Shown: positions 27,928-36,642, counted from the first letter of the stretch. The stretch: DNA of 64,000 bases from Thermonema rossianum DSM 10300 (GCF_000426825.1 NZ_AUGC01000009.1:1-64000); one strand, 5' to 3'. The notes: generated from the sequence alone by a model not told the origin. Made by a program: numbers and translations.

Positions 27928-29244
27928 TTACTGCTTCTTACCATATTCATACGGAAAGACATATTCTTCAAACAGTTGCGTAATGGCTTGGCGGTGCTTG
28001 CGTCTTTTGATACCTTTGAGCATGGGCAAATAATCCTCTTTCACATTCAGGCAATAGGGCGGCTGGCTCACCTCTTGGGCTTCGGGCACCCACACGCTGT
28101 GAATCGTAAAGCCAAAGAGCAAATCGGGATGCCCCAGACGGGCAAGCGGTCCTTGCGACAAATTGGCTGCATCGAACACCCATATTTCCGAGGTATATTG
28201 CCCGGCACGGCAAGGCAAAACCGTACATAAAATATAGCCGTCTTGCTGGGGGTGCACACCGGGCGTTGGCTTGCGGCGTGGCACAAACTGTAAGGACCAC
28301 ATGTAGGTGCCTTCATCGAAGCGATAAGCATCGGTGGCTTTCATCTGTGCCGTGTCCACACAGAAAAGCACAAAGGGGGCACCTTGTTTTGTTTTCTCCA
28401 GCACTTTCTCTACCGGCAAAAGGCGGTGCCGTTCAGGGGAGTCATAGAGGTTGTAAATGAAAGAGGTAAGGCGCTCTTCTGCCAAACCATAACTCTGCCA
28501 ATAGACATAGCGTATGTCTTCCACGTTTTTCTCGGGCGAAAGCATGTCCCGGTAAGTGTAAAGCCCTATTGCCCAGGTGTGTGCCCCGGTAGGGTCTTCT
28601 TCTATATGCAAAAAGCGGCTTTCTTCTTCCAAAAGAAGCCCCTTTTCTGCATCAATCACGCATTTGCCTATCTTGCCTATGTCCATTTGCCCCACGGCAA
28701 TCAAGCCATACAGCTCTTCTTTTACGGCTTTGCCGGAAATCTTCTCTGTATCGTAAGGGCGCAGCCACTCTGCCGGACACGCCGAGCAGTTGTGTGCGGT
28801 ATGGATGGTTACTTTGCCGGCAGGATTGTCGTAGTTTACTGAAAAGTGCACTGTTTCGGAAGGGATGCGCACCCGCTTTGCTTTTACCTTCTTTGCACCG
28901 GGCTTGAGCGTGCGCCTGTCGATAAGATATACCGTAGAGTAGTCTGCCATCACCCCGCTCAGCAGTTTTCTAAAGAAAGCATCTATCTTGGAATTATGGG
29001 GAAATGGGTTGTTGAGCATGATGTCGAAAGAGAATTTAAAATTGGTATCGCCCAACACCAGGTAGTCTCTTGACAACCCCAGCTGATGCATATTGTGGCG
29101 TATTTCGATGCTCCGTCCCCGCTCGTCTGTCACCACCCAGGCTTCGGGGCGGCGCTGCCCCGTCCAACGAATCAAATAGACATTGTTGCGGTTGGAATAG
29201 AGGTGTCCTACGAGCCTGTACCACCAATCTTGCAGTTTGTGCAA
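27928..29244 (-). CDS. carotenoid oxygenase family, C-terminal part (frameshifted gene)
   Basis: This frame encodes about 438 residues from a TTG codon at 29244, but it is open further upstream and reads as the continuation of the frame ending at 29271. It carries three of the four iron-binding histidines expected of the RPE65/carotenoid cleavage family: H53 (NMHQLGLSRDYLVLGDT), H133 (TVHFSVNYDNPAG) and H382 (FGFTIHSVWVPE). The first histidine is in the other frame. The family cleaves carotenoid or stilbenoid double bonds. By itself this part cannot form the seven-bladed propeller, so either the frames are joined or the gene is dead. Confidence 0.8.
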   Translation of the reverse strand: MHKLQDWWYRLVGHLYSNRNNVYLIRWTGQRRPEAWVVTDERGRSIEIRHNMHQLGLSRDYLVLGDTNFKFSFDIMLNNPFPHNSKIDAFFRKLLSGVMADYSTVYLIDRRTLKPGAKKVKAKRVRIPSETVHFSVNYDNPAGKVTIHTAHNCSACPAEWLRPYDTEKISGKAVKEELYGLIAVGQMDIGKIGKCVIDAEKGLLLEEESRFLHIEEDPTGAHTWAIGLYTYRDMLSPEKNVEDIRYVYWQSYGLAEERLTSFIYNLYDSPERHRLLPVEKVLEKTKQGAPFVLFCVDTAQMKATDAYRFDEGTYMWSLQFVPRRKPTPGVHPQQDGYILCTVLPCRAGQYTSEIWVFDAANLSQGPLARLGHPDLLFGFTIHSVWVPEAQEVSQPPYCLNVKEDYLPMLKGIKRRKHRQAITQLFEEYVFPYEYGKKQ

Positions 29245-29270
29245 CCAACGGCTAAGCCCGGGACGGGTCT

Positions 29271-30104
29271 CTATTCTATCCCGTATTTTTTCAACACCTC
29301 TTCTACTTCCTCTACCAAGTCTATTTCTATATCCCTGTTGAGCCAGCCTTCCACTTTGCGCTCCAGCTCTTCTTCCAGTTCGTCGAGTGTTTCAAGGTTC
29401 CAGGCAAAGATGGTAGTTGCCTGCATGAGCGCCTTGGTTGTCTTTGTAAAATTCACAGAAAACACCTCGCGCGTTTCAGGGTCATATACGGGATGGGCGG
29501 TGGTGAGCACCATTTCAAAAGGTTGACGCATGAAAGGCGGCAAACCGGAGTGCCAGAAGGTATTTTCACCAATAGGCGTGATGCATTCCAAAGTAGCAGG
29601 GTCTATTTCAAAAGGACGCCCGGCATCGAAAGTAGCCAGCATACGCCATTCGCCATCATGCAAGCGAAAAGGCAAAAAAGCAGTATTCAGTTGGTTGCGG
29701 GTACCTAATAGGGGCGAAATGCGCGCCAACCCAAAACTGCGAAAGGCATAGCGCCAGAAGCGGTTGTCGGCGGGGTTGCACAAGGGGCTGGTTGCCACGT
29801 CGGCATGGTAACAAGGCGGGCGCAGTAAAGCGGTATTTACAACCACCTGCCCCCCATGGTTGAAGTCGAAACGAATCACATAACCATCGCCGTTGATAAG
29901 CGGCGAAGCATACTCTTGATTCACTTGACCACCGGGCAGCTGCTTTTGGTAAGGTAAACCACCGGAGTTGACGGTTCCGGCTGCCGTATTCAAAAAAACA
30001 TAACCGTACCAGTCATCGGGCACGGCTCCCTCAAGTACATGCAATGCTACGTTACGAAGCTCTTTGCGGGAAGCAATAAAAGGGAAAGGGCGGTCAGGTA
30101 TCAT
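29271..30104 (-). CDS. carotenoid oxygenase family, N-terminal part (frameshifted gene)
   Basis: These 277 residues match the N-terminal half of carotenoid oxygenases: GAVPDDWYGYVFLNTA, then LINGDGYVIRFDF (the 'GDGMVH' region), NTAFLPFR, MLATFDAGRPFEIDPATLE and the first iron ligand H204 in TTAHPVYDPETREVFSVN. Translation ends in VLKKYGIE and a TAG. Just before, the mRNA has GTTGAAAAAATACGG with six A (plus-strand T6 at 29286-29291). Reading one extra A would continue as KKIRDRIETRPGLSRW into the downstream frame and restore an enzyme of roughly 730 residues. Confidence 0.8.
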   Translation of the reverse strand: MIPDRPFPFIASRKELRNVALHVLEGAVPDDWYGYVFLNTAAGTVNSGGLPYQKQLPGGQVNQEYASPLINGDGYVIRFDFNHGGQVVVNTALLRPPCYHADVATSPLCNPADNRFWRYAFRSFGLARISPLLGTRNQLNTAFLPFRLHDGEWRMLATFDAGRPFEIDPATLECITPIGENTFWHSGLPPFMRQPFEMVLTTAHPVYDPETREVFSVNFTKTTKALMQATTIFAWNLETLDELEEELERKVEGWLNRDIEIDLVEEVEEVLKKYGIE

Positions 30105-30253
30105 TTTTATGTGATGTTAAAGTAAGTAATAAGCCTCTGCCATAGACAATGGCAATTAAGCCTTCTTGCGAAAAGACTTAATAATTTATGAAAAACCGGC
30201 ACCCCATCACAAGCAAATCCCCGCTTTTATGTTTAAAATTTTGTTAAGAACAC

Positions 30254-31732
30254 TTATACCACCTTAAACCCTACCACCGTTATGTCATCTGTAAATGCCT
30301 TGCCTGCCCGCCACAGCTGAATTTCCTCTTCAAAAAGCCGGTGCTGACGCGCCATGGGCACACCATGTGCTTTTTCTAAAAGCCGGAAAAGACGTCTGCG
30401 GCCATAACGCTGCGGGCGCTTGCTCTCTTTTAGCTGGTCTTTAAAGCCATCGGTCAACAGGTACACGCTATCACCCCGTTCCAAAAACACATCTACCTTT
30501 TTGTCTTGTTCCGGTTCCGGGGCTGCCAACAGACGGTTGGCCAATACGCCTGCCCGGGATGTACTCAACTCGTACACATTGCCTTGACGTATCAGTATCA
30601 GGGGAATTCCCCGCCCGGCATAAGAAGCCGCACCGGATGGAGAAATCTTCAATATGCCAACATCAGCACCAGTTTTTAGATTGACTGCTTCTTTGTGCAG
30701 ATAAAAATCCAGGCGCTCTTCGTACAGTTCAAGCAGCCGCTCCGGCGTCAGTTCCTTGTGCCGGTGCACCAAGTCGGCAAGTGCCATGACTGAAGCGCAG
30801 CTGAGCAGCACCCCCGAAACCCCGTGGCCGGTACAGTCGCCTACACACAGCCAATCTGCCCCGAAAGAACGTGTACACAAATAAAAATCGCCACTAATGC
30901 CCGAAGTTCCCTTGAAAAACACAAAGGACTCCGGAAACAGGCGCATTAAATGCTCCCTCGACATCCCCAACAGCCCTTCTTGCACCTGTGTGGCTTTCTG
31001 CAACATTACTTTCAACGTCTCCTGTTGCTCAAGAAGTGCTTGCTTCTGCCGTTCTAATGCCACGGTGCCTTCTTTCACCCGGATAATAGATTGCTTAAGT
31101 TTTTCGTTTTGCTTTTGCAATACCGCGGACACCCGCTCAAGCTGGTCCTGCTTGTGTAAAAGCTCACGCAACAGCTCGTTAAGCAGGCGGCGCTGAATGT
31201 ACTGATGTTTGAAATAATAATAACGGGCAATACCTATTCCATGACTTACCACTATACCGGTCAACACCCACCCGGCTATCAGAGCGTGTTCCGCAACAGA
31301 TTGTTTATAATAAAAGACATGCATGCCCAAATGAACCAACAGAGCAAACACCGCATTAAAGGCATAGCGGGCGGGACGCAAGACGGGAATCACCGCACTG
31401 GTAAAAAACATAATGCTTGCAGAGATGGTATATTGTGTTAAGTCTTGCGCATGCACCCGGTAAGCCCGTGAAGTATATAACAGCAGCCCTGTAAGTTGCA
31501 CAAGTAACTCGTGTGAAAGCCGTTTTCTTTTATAGAGCACAATCAGTAAGGCAATAAGCACGACCGGTACCAAGCGCGAAAGCAACCACCATGTCTCATT
31601 GTCTTTTGGGCGGGCACTTTCGGTAAGAAACGCTAAAGGCGAAAACAACACTGCCAGCAGCGCCCCCCAGTAGTTGTAGATACCACCAATACGCTCATGT
31701 TCTTGCTCCCAACTGTCTTGTAAGTACTTCAT
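30254..31732 (-). CDS. 6TM SpoIIE-type PP2C phosphatase (paralogue 2)
   Basis: This 492-residue protein has the same layout as its neighbours: six membrane segments, a coiled coil and a SpoIIE domain. Active-site motifs are GISGDFYLC, VGDCTGHGVSGVLLS, TGADVGILKI, YAGRGIPLIL, YLLTDGFKDQL and FTDDITVVGF. The N-termini of this copy and the one at 26425 share YNYWG, KDNETxW and SRAYR segments, so they are more recent duplicates of each other than of the 31808 copy. It lies 75 bases after that copy and 149 bases before the carotenoid oxygenase gene. Confidence 0.9.
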   Translation of the reverse strand: MKYLQDSWEQEHERIGGIYNYWGALLAVLFSPLAFLTESARPKDNETWWLLSRLVPVVLIALLIVLYKRKRLSHELLVQLTGLLLYTSRAYRVHAQDLTQYTISASIMFFTSAVIPVLRPARYAFNAVFALLVHLGMHVFYYKQSVAEHALIAGWVLTGIVVSHGIGIARYYYFKHQYIQRRLLNELLRELLHKQDQLERVSAVLQKQNEKLKQSIIRVKEGTVALERQKQALLEQQETLKVMLQKATQVQEGLLGMSREHLMRLFPESFVFFKGTSGISGDFYLCTRSFGADWLCVGDCTGHGVSGVLLSCASVMALADLVHRHKELTPERLLELYEERLDFYLHKEAVNLKTGADVGILKISPSGAASYAGRGIPLILIRQGNVYELSTSRAGVLANRLLAAPEPEQDKKVDVFLERGDSVYLLTDGFKDQLKESKRPQRYGRRRLFRLLEKAHGVPMARQHRLFEEEIQLWRAGKAFTDDITVVGFKVV

Positions 31733-31807
31733 TGGCTGTAATATTCACCCTGTCCTTCTCTTCCATAAAGTCAAGTTGTAATAAGTGGTCATTCCGCCCT
31801 GCAAGCA

Positions 31808-33316
31808 TTATAGACGTACGCCTACAAGAGAAATATCGTCCAATTGCTTTTGTTGACCTTCTGCCATCCAGTTTTCCAACTGTTGTTCCAGTATTTTGCC
31901 TTGTTCAGGCATAGGCAAATGGCTAACAGACTGCAACAGCTCACGTAACCGGCGGGAACCAAACTTTCGTCTTCCCTTGGGCCCGCCAAACTGATCCTGA
32001 TAGCCATCTGACAACAAATACAGACAATCGCCCGCCCGGTAATGAATCACTTCTTCCTTAAAGCGCTCATCTATAGACCGGAAGTTGCTTCCTCCCACAT
32101 TGCGCCGGCTACCCTCTATTTTGTGTAATTCGCCATTCTTTACATACAAAATGGGACTATTGGCAGCTGCTACCTTCAAGACATTTTGGCGCCTGTCGAT
32201 ACAGACAATGCCCACATCCATTCCATCGCCGGATTGGCTTCCTGCTTGACGTAACAAATAAGGAATTTCTTTACTCATATGCTCAAGCACCGCTGCCGGA
32301 CCGGTAACAGGATGGCGCAACACGAAGTTGTTCAACGAAGCATAGCCCAGCATGCTCATGAGGGCGCCGGGCACCCCATGCCCCGTGCAGTCCACCACTG
32401 CAAGCCAAAGCAGGTCGTCTTCTGTTTCCAAGAGCCAGTAGAAGTCACCGCTTACAATATCGCGTGGTTTATACAACACAAAATATTCCTTCAAAGCCTC
32501 ATCAAGCTCTTCGCGCTTAGGCAGAATAGCCTCTTGAATGCGCTTGGCATAGTGAATACTATCGAGAATATGTTGGTTTTGCTCCTCAATAAGGCGCTTT
32601 TGCTCTTCTATCTCATCACGCTGTGCCATGATTTCTTCATTCTGTTGGCGCAGCTCTTCGTTTTTCTCTCTCAGCTCCGCTTGAAAGGCTTCCAGCTGAC
32701 GGTTCTTTTCTTCCAAAGAAAGCAGTGCTTTCTGAAGCACCAGCTTATGCCTGAAAGCATTTTTAAAATAATAATAGCGGGCAATGCCCATGGTATAGCT
32801 CACAATAGCGCCCACCAAAAAGAGCGCAGCGATGCGCTGTGTCCAGAACTCTACAAAACTTTTTTCATTGAATACGATAAAAAAAGTGATGTTGATGACT
32901 ATGGTATAAACGAAGTTCAGTACAAAATAGGCAGGGCGCATAATCGGTACCAGGGGGATAGTCAAAAATAAAGTGGCATTAAAAATTAAATAGCCCAGCC
33001 ACTCGTCAGGATTTACCCAGTAGGCGCCCGAAGTAAACAAAAGCATCCCGGTCAGCTGCATCATACGGTCGTGCCGCACATAACCCAGGCGGTAAAGTAC
33101 AAGCAAAAGACCAATAAGCAGAGAAGGAGCCAAACGAAACAAATACCACCAGTCCGGATCTGCTTTGGGCAGACGCATTTCAACCAAAAGGGCAAGTGGC
33201 AAAAAAAGAGCTGCCAAAATAGCGCCCCAAAAGTTATACAAAGCCCCTAAGCGTTCATATTCTTTCTCCCACTCTTTGTCTAAGTCAATCTTTAAAAACT
33301 GATCGATGGATGTCAT
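31808..33316 (-). CDS. 6TM SpoIIE-type PP2C phosphatase (paralogue 1)
   Basis: This 502-residue membrane phosphatase opens the minus-strand block. Six hydrophobic segments are followed by a long coiled coil (LEEKNRQLEAFQAELREKNEELRQQNEEIMAQRDEIEEQK) and the catalytic domain with KPRDIVSGDFYWL, AVVDCTGHGVPGALMSMLGYASLN, GMDVGIVCI, SDGYQDQFGGPKGRRKFGSRRLRELL and LDDISLVGVRL. The KPRDIVSGDFYW and SDGYQDQFGG wording is the form usual in Bacteroidota; the two other copies have drifted from it. The membrane part has no recognisable sensor motif. Confidence 0.92.
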   Translation of the reverse strand: MTSIDQFLKIDLDKEWEKEYERLGALYNFWGAILAALFLPLALLVEMRLPKADPDWWYLFRLAPSLLIGLLLVLYRLGYVRHDRMMQLTGMLLFTSGAYWVNPDEWLGYLIFNATLFLTIPLVPIMRPAYFVLNFVYTIVINITFFIVFNEKSFVEFWTQRIAALFLVGAIVSYTMGIARYYYFKNAFRHKLVLQKALLSLEEKNRQLEAFQAELREKNEELRQQNEEIMAQRDEIEEQKRLIEEQNQHILDSIHYAKRIQEAILPKREELDEALKEYFVLYKPRDIVSGDFYWLLETEDDLLWLAVVDCTGHGVPGALMSMLGYASLNNFVLRHPVTGPAAVLEHMSKEIPYLLRQAGSQSGDGMDVGIVCIDRRQNVLKVAAANSPILYVKNGELHKIEGSRRNVGGSNFRSIDERFKEEVIHYRAGDCLYLLSDGYQDQFGGPKGRRKFGSRRLRELLQSVSHLPMPEQGKILEQQLENWMAEGQQKQLDDISLVGVRL

Positions 33317-33529
33317 AAAGTTTATTTGGTATTAGGCAAGCCGAATAAATACAGCCCACAATTTATAGAAAATGACGGTTTGAAATAAAACACGCCCCTT
33401 ATGAAACATGTAATATTTTACAAAACAAAACACATAAACAAACTTTCACTTGCCTTAATAAAACGCCTGCACATTATTTAATTTTCCTTATATTCATAAG
33501 GGAAAAAAACAGTAGCTCATTTTTAAATT

Positions 33530-34396
33530 TTGCCTATCAAGATGGAAGATGTAATACTATTTTTTGAAAAGATCCCAAGCAGCTGGCGTGCCGCTTTTCT
33601 TATTGGCGGTCTGGCGCTATTCTGGAGCCTGGAAAGCATTGTCCCGCTCATGAAATTTTCTTACCATAAATGGAAACATGCAGGCATTAATATTTTCCTT
33701 ACCCTTACGACCGTACTTATCAATTTGGCTTTTGCCGGCCTATTGTATTTATCAAGCCGCTGGGCAGTGGCACACTCCTTTGGTGTGATACAGTGGCTCC
33801 AACTGCCCCTTTGGGCAGAGATGCTTATTGGCTTGCTCTTGCTCGACCTGATAGGCGCCTACCTTATCCATTACTTAGAGCACCGCGTGCGCTGGATGTG
33901 GCGTTTTCATATCATTCACCACAGCGACCCCCACGTAGATACCACCACTGCCAACCGGCACCACCCTGTCGAGAGCGTATTCCGGGCTGTGTTCACCATT
34001 TTGGCGGTACTCATTGCCGGAGCACCTATGTGGCTGGTCATGCTTTACCAAAGCTTATCGGTGTTTTTTTCTCAATTTAATCATGCCAACATCAAGCTTC
34101 CTTCCAAGGTCGATAAGTGGCTCAGCTACTTCATCGTCTCGCCGGATATGCATAAAGTGCACCACCACTACCGCCTGCCACTCACCGATACCAACTATGG
34201 CAACATATTTTCTATTTGGGACCGCCTGTTTGGCACCTATGCCTTCCGCCCACCACAGCAGCTACGCTATGGCATAGATACTCACCTCAAAGAAGAAGAG
34301 CATAGCCGCATCGTGCGGCTTCTGACTATTCCCTTCGAGCCTTATCGCCCGGCTTCACCACCGGAGGAAGCAACCAAGCCTGTTAATGAGAAATAA
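33530..34396 (+). CDS. sterol desaturase/fatty acid hydroxylase superfamily protein
   Basis: This 288-residue integral membrane di-iron enzyme has the histidine clusters of the superfamily: HYLEH, HIIHHS followed by NRHHPVE, and MHKVHHHY, between about four membrane segments. Members hydroxylate or desaturate sterols, fatty-acid chains or carotenoids; the substrate here is not known. It begins at ATG 33530, 213 bases from the divergent phosphatase gene, and ends 12 bases from the convergent HAD gene. Confidence 0.88.
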   Translation: MPIKMEDVILFFEKIPSSWRAAFLIGGLALFWSLESIVPLMKFSYHKWKHAGINIFLTLTTVLINLAFAGLLYLSSRWAVAHSFGVIQWLQLPLWAEMLIGLLLLDLIGAYLIHYLEHRVRWMWRFHIIHHSDPHVDTTTANRHHPVESVFRAVFTILAVLIAGAPMWLVMLYQSLSVFFSQFNHANIKLPSKVDKWLSYFIVSPDMHKVHHHYRLPLTDTNYGNIFSIWDRLFGTYAFRPPQQLRYGIDTHLKEEEHSRIVRLLTIPFEPYRPASPPEEATKPVNEK

Positions 34397-34408
34397 GCTG
34401 CCACTCTA

Positions 34409-35203
34409 CTATTGCTTTAAGATGAGCTCAGCTATTTGCTTTAAATCAGAAGCTTGTAACTGGGGCTGCGGCGCCAAGGGAAAAAGCTGTTTACCTGGTC
34501 TATGAATAAAAGCTGCTTGCCAACCTGCCCACAGTGCACCGGCTATATCCCACCCATGAGCTGCAATAAGCATAGCTTCGTGGGCCTTTACACCCATTTG
34601 GCGGGCTGCCCATTCATATGCCTCTTTAAATGGTTTAAAAACCCCCACCTCCTCTACACTTAGGCGCTCATCAAAGAGCTCCAATAAATTGGCATTCATC
34701 AACTGTTGTTTTACTCCCTCTTTCGAAGAGTTTGTGAAAGATACCAAAGTAAAACCGGCTTCTTTTAAACGTATCAGCCCCTCACTAACATCGGGATGTG
34801 GCGGCAACGAGCGCAGCGCTTGTAAAATAGCTTTCTCCCCTTCCTCTTTCGATATGTGTATTCCTTTGGCTGCCCCAACCATTTGAAGGGCAGCGGCCCC
34901 TATCTGTCCAAAATGAGCGTATTGACCTGCCGCACTCATAACCAACGAATGGTGTAACATGGTAGAAAACCACAAATCAAGTAACTCTTTTTCACCATTC
35001 AAATAAGAAGCTATTACCGCTTTCATGGCAGTTAGGTCTAAAAGCGTCTCATTCACATCGAAAAACAAAACTTTAGGTCTTGATATCATATACTTTTTCT
35101 GTTTATTACCATATACTTGATTGCTGATAAGAGAGAAGGTAGTGGCTCCCAGACCAATGGTGCCTATTTGCCGGATAAATTTTCTTCTTGAAATCATGGC
35201 CAA
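34409..35203 (-). CDS. haloacid dehalogenase-like hydrolase (type II) with Tat signal
   Basis: This 264-residue HAD hydrolase has nucleophile motif FFDVNETLLDL, motif II Ser in SFTNSSKEG, a motif III Lys in GVFKPFKEAYEWA and the acidic motif AAHGWDIAGALWAG. These fit the 'haloacid dehalogenase type II' group, but the substrate is uncertain. The N-terminus ISRRKFIRQIGTIGLGATTFSLISNQVYG is a twin-arginine signal, so the enzyme is predicted to be exported folded to the periplasm. It is the third gene of a TetR/CMD/HAD cluster, 55 bases after the CMD gene. Confidence 0.85.
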   Translation of the reverse strand: MAMISRRKFIRQIGTIGLGATTFSLISNQVYGNKQKKYMISRPKVLFFDVNETLLDLTAMKAVIASYLNGEKELLDLWFSTMLHHSLVMSAAGQYAHFGQIGAAALQMVGAAKGIHISKEEGEKAILQALRSLPPHPDVSEGLIRLKEAGFTLVSFTNSSKEGVKQQLMNANLLELFDERLSVEEVGVFKPFKEAYEWAARQMGVKAHEAMLIAAHGWDIAGALWAGWQAAFIHRPGKQLFPLAPQPQLQASDLKQIAELILKQ

Positions 35204-35258
35204 TCTCGTTTAGGTCTAAAAATATGGGGCACCGGCTTCCCGGCACCCCATCCCTACT

Positions 35259-35819
35259 TTATTTTGCATACTTTTCAAACGCCTTATCCAATGGCGTATT
35301 GGCAATGTGGTTGACGTAATTGCTGATGATTTTTTGAGAAAGTCCTAAAATAATATCCAGCAAGTGGCGCTCCGTATAACCTGCTTCATAAAAAGCTTGC
35401 ACTTCTTCAGCAGTGACATTTCCCCTGTTTTTCACAATAGAAAGCGTCATTTGGCGCAGCGCTTCCAATTTTGGATTCGGCAAAGGTGTTTTGTTCCGCA
35501 ATGCCTCAATAATTTCATCACTTACCTTCATTGACTTGGCTATTGCCGTATGAGCAGGCACACAGTAGTGGCATTCGTGCTCCACATTAATAGTTTGCCA
35601 AACAACCGTCAATTCTTCTGCATTGAAAGAAGAAGTAGTAAACAACTCATGCAACTGCTGGTAGGCTTGTAGCAAATTGGGCGAACCAGCTAACACGGCA
35701 TGTAAATTGGGGATGTAACCATAATTGCGTAAAGATTTCTCTAACAAGGGACGGCTCTCTTCGGGCGCAGTCTCAAGTGTGTGAATTTGCAGGTTTTTGT
35801 TTTCTGACGTACTTGCCAT
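35259..35819 (-). CDS. carboxymuconolactone decarboxylase (AhpD-like) family protein
   Basis: This 186-residue protein is of the AhpD/CMD fold, with the redox motif HECHYCVPAHTAIAK (CxxC followed by His). Members act as peroxidase partners or decarboxylases; here a peroxidase-like redox role is more likely given the CxxC. I start it at ATG 35819 (MASTSEN); a longer frame would start with TTG inside a palindromic operator. A 16-bp operator-like inverted repeat sits 35 bases upstream, indicating control by the TetR protein encoded just before. Confidence 0.87.
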   Translation of the reverse strand: MASTSENKNLQIHTLETAPEESRPLLEKSLRNYGYIPNLHAVLAGSPNLLQAYQQLHELFTTSSFNAEELTVVWQTINVEHECHYCVPAHTAIAKSMKVSDEIIEALRNKTPLPNPKLEALRQMTLSIVKNRGNVTAEEVQAFYEAGYTERHLLDIILGLSQKIISNYVNHIANTPLDKAFEKYAK

Positions 35820-35853
35820 AATACTCACAATTTTAAAAGATGGAACAATATAA

Positions 35854-35869
35854 CTAACCAATCAGTTAG
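35854..35869. promoter_or_regulatory. predicted TetR operator upstream of the CMD gene
   Basis: CTAACCAATCAGTTAG is a 5-6-5 inverted repeat (CTAAC/GTTAG). An almost identical repeat with compensatory arm changes (CTAAACAATCATTTAG) lies before the TetR gene at 36487-36502. Shared core and conserved symmetry point to the same DNA-binding protein. Confidence 0.7.
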
Positions 35870-35898
35870 AAACAATTCAAAAAAAAAGACTTACAGAG

Positions 35899-36462
35899 TT
35901 ATACATTCATAAATACTTGCTCTATGTAGTCATACAATTGCTCTTTATCAAAGAGCTTGGTCGCTGCAGATAAGCCAAAAATAGACACCAACAAGTAATT
36001 GGCCTTTCTATTGACCTCTTCCATATCTTCATACTCCGCAGCCAATGCCTGTTTGAAAGCGCCACGCACCTGTCTGATAAAACACAATACTTCTTCTTTT
36101 ACTTGCTCATTGTTTAACTTCCCCAACTCATTTACTGTATTAGCAATCAGGCAGCCTTTGCCAAAGTTGCCTTCCTTGGCCAACTCGACAAAGTCATAGA
36201 AATAGCGCTTGATAGCCTGCTTACCTAAGGAAGCATCACTCTGTAGTTGGCGTATAAACTTACCAAGAAGCTGCTCATAGCATTTCATGCTTTTCAGGAA
36301 GAGTCCATCTTTGCTTCCAAAAGAAGCATAAATAGAAAACTTATTGATGCCCATCTCCTTCTCCAGCAGCTGCATGGAAGCGCCTTCGTAACCATAAAGC
36401 CAAAATACATTCATAGCTTTGTGCAGCACCTCTTCCTCCTTATACTTCTTGGGCCTTGGCAT
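35899..36462 (-). CDS. TetR family transcriptional regulator
   Basis: This 187-residue regulator has an N-terminal HTH (EEEVLHKAMNVFWLYGYEGASMQLLEKEMGINKFSIYASFGSKDGLFL, about residues 9-56) and a helical C-terminal domain. It precedes the CMD and HAD genes on the same strand. Matching 16-bp inverted repeats 25 bases before its own start and before the CMD gene suggest it represses itself and the downstream pair, releasing them on binding an unknown small molecule. Confidence 0.9.
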   Translation of the reverse strand: MPRPKKYKEEEVLHKAMNVFWLYGYEGASMQLLEKEMGINKFSIYASFGSKDGLFLKSMKCYEQLLGKFIRQLQSDASLGKQAIKRYFYDFVELAKEGNFGKGCLIANTVNELGKLNNEQVKEEVLCFIRQVRGAFKQALAAEYEDMEEVNRKANYLLVSIFGLSAATKLFDKEQLYDYIEQVFMNV

Positions 36463-36486
36463 TGTTTTTCGTTTTATGCTACAAAT

Positions 36487-36502
36487 CTAAACAATCATTT
36501 AG
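36487..36502. promoter_or_regulatory. predicted TetR operator upstream of the TetR gene
   Basis: CTAAACAATCATTTAG is a perfect 5-bp inverted repeat around CAATCA, 25 bases upstream of the regulator start. Compared with the operator at 35854 both arms change together (C/G to A/T), keeping the symmetry. Confidence 0.7.
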
Positions 36503-36515
36503 AATAAAGCAAACA

Positions 36516-36546
36516 AAAAGCCCACTCTTTCGAGTGGGCTTTTTTT
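36516..36546. terminator. terminator of tRNA-Gln
   Basis: An 11-bp stem AAAAGCCCACT/AGTGGGCTTTT closes immediately after the tRNA 3' end, with T-runs on both strands, so it can work in both directions. Confidence 0.8.
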
Positions 36547-36549
36547 GCG

Positions 36550-36622
36550 TTGGCCGACCAGGGCTCGAACCTGGACTCTTCTCAGCCAAAGTGAGACGTG
36601 TTGCCAATTACACCATCGGCCA
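36550..36622 (-). tRNA. tRNA-Gln (anticodon TTG)
   Basis: On the minus strand, acceptor stem TGGCCGA/TCGGCCA, a TGTAATTGGCAACA D-arm, anticodon stem TCTCA/TGAGA around loop CTTTGGC, and a GGTTCGAGCCC T-arm form a full cloverleaf. The anticodon TTG reads CAA (Gln). The discriminator is A; no CCA is encoded. Confidence 0.95.
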
Positions 36623-36642
36623 ATTCCCTTGCGATGACGATG

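Noticed and set aside
29286-29291. Canonical -1 programmed frameshift heptamer in the carotenoid oxygenase
   Set aside because: The site reads G AAA AAA T, not X XXY YYZ with strong re-pairing, and I see no convincing stimulatory stem. Slippage or an error in the A run remains possible.
26425-33316. Phosphatase membrane domains as rhodopsins using retinal from the carotenoid oxygenase
   Set aside because: About six helices are present, not seven, and no retinal-binding lysine motif is seen in the last helix.
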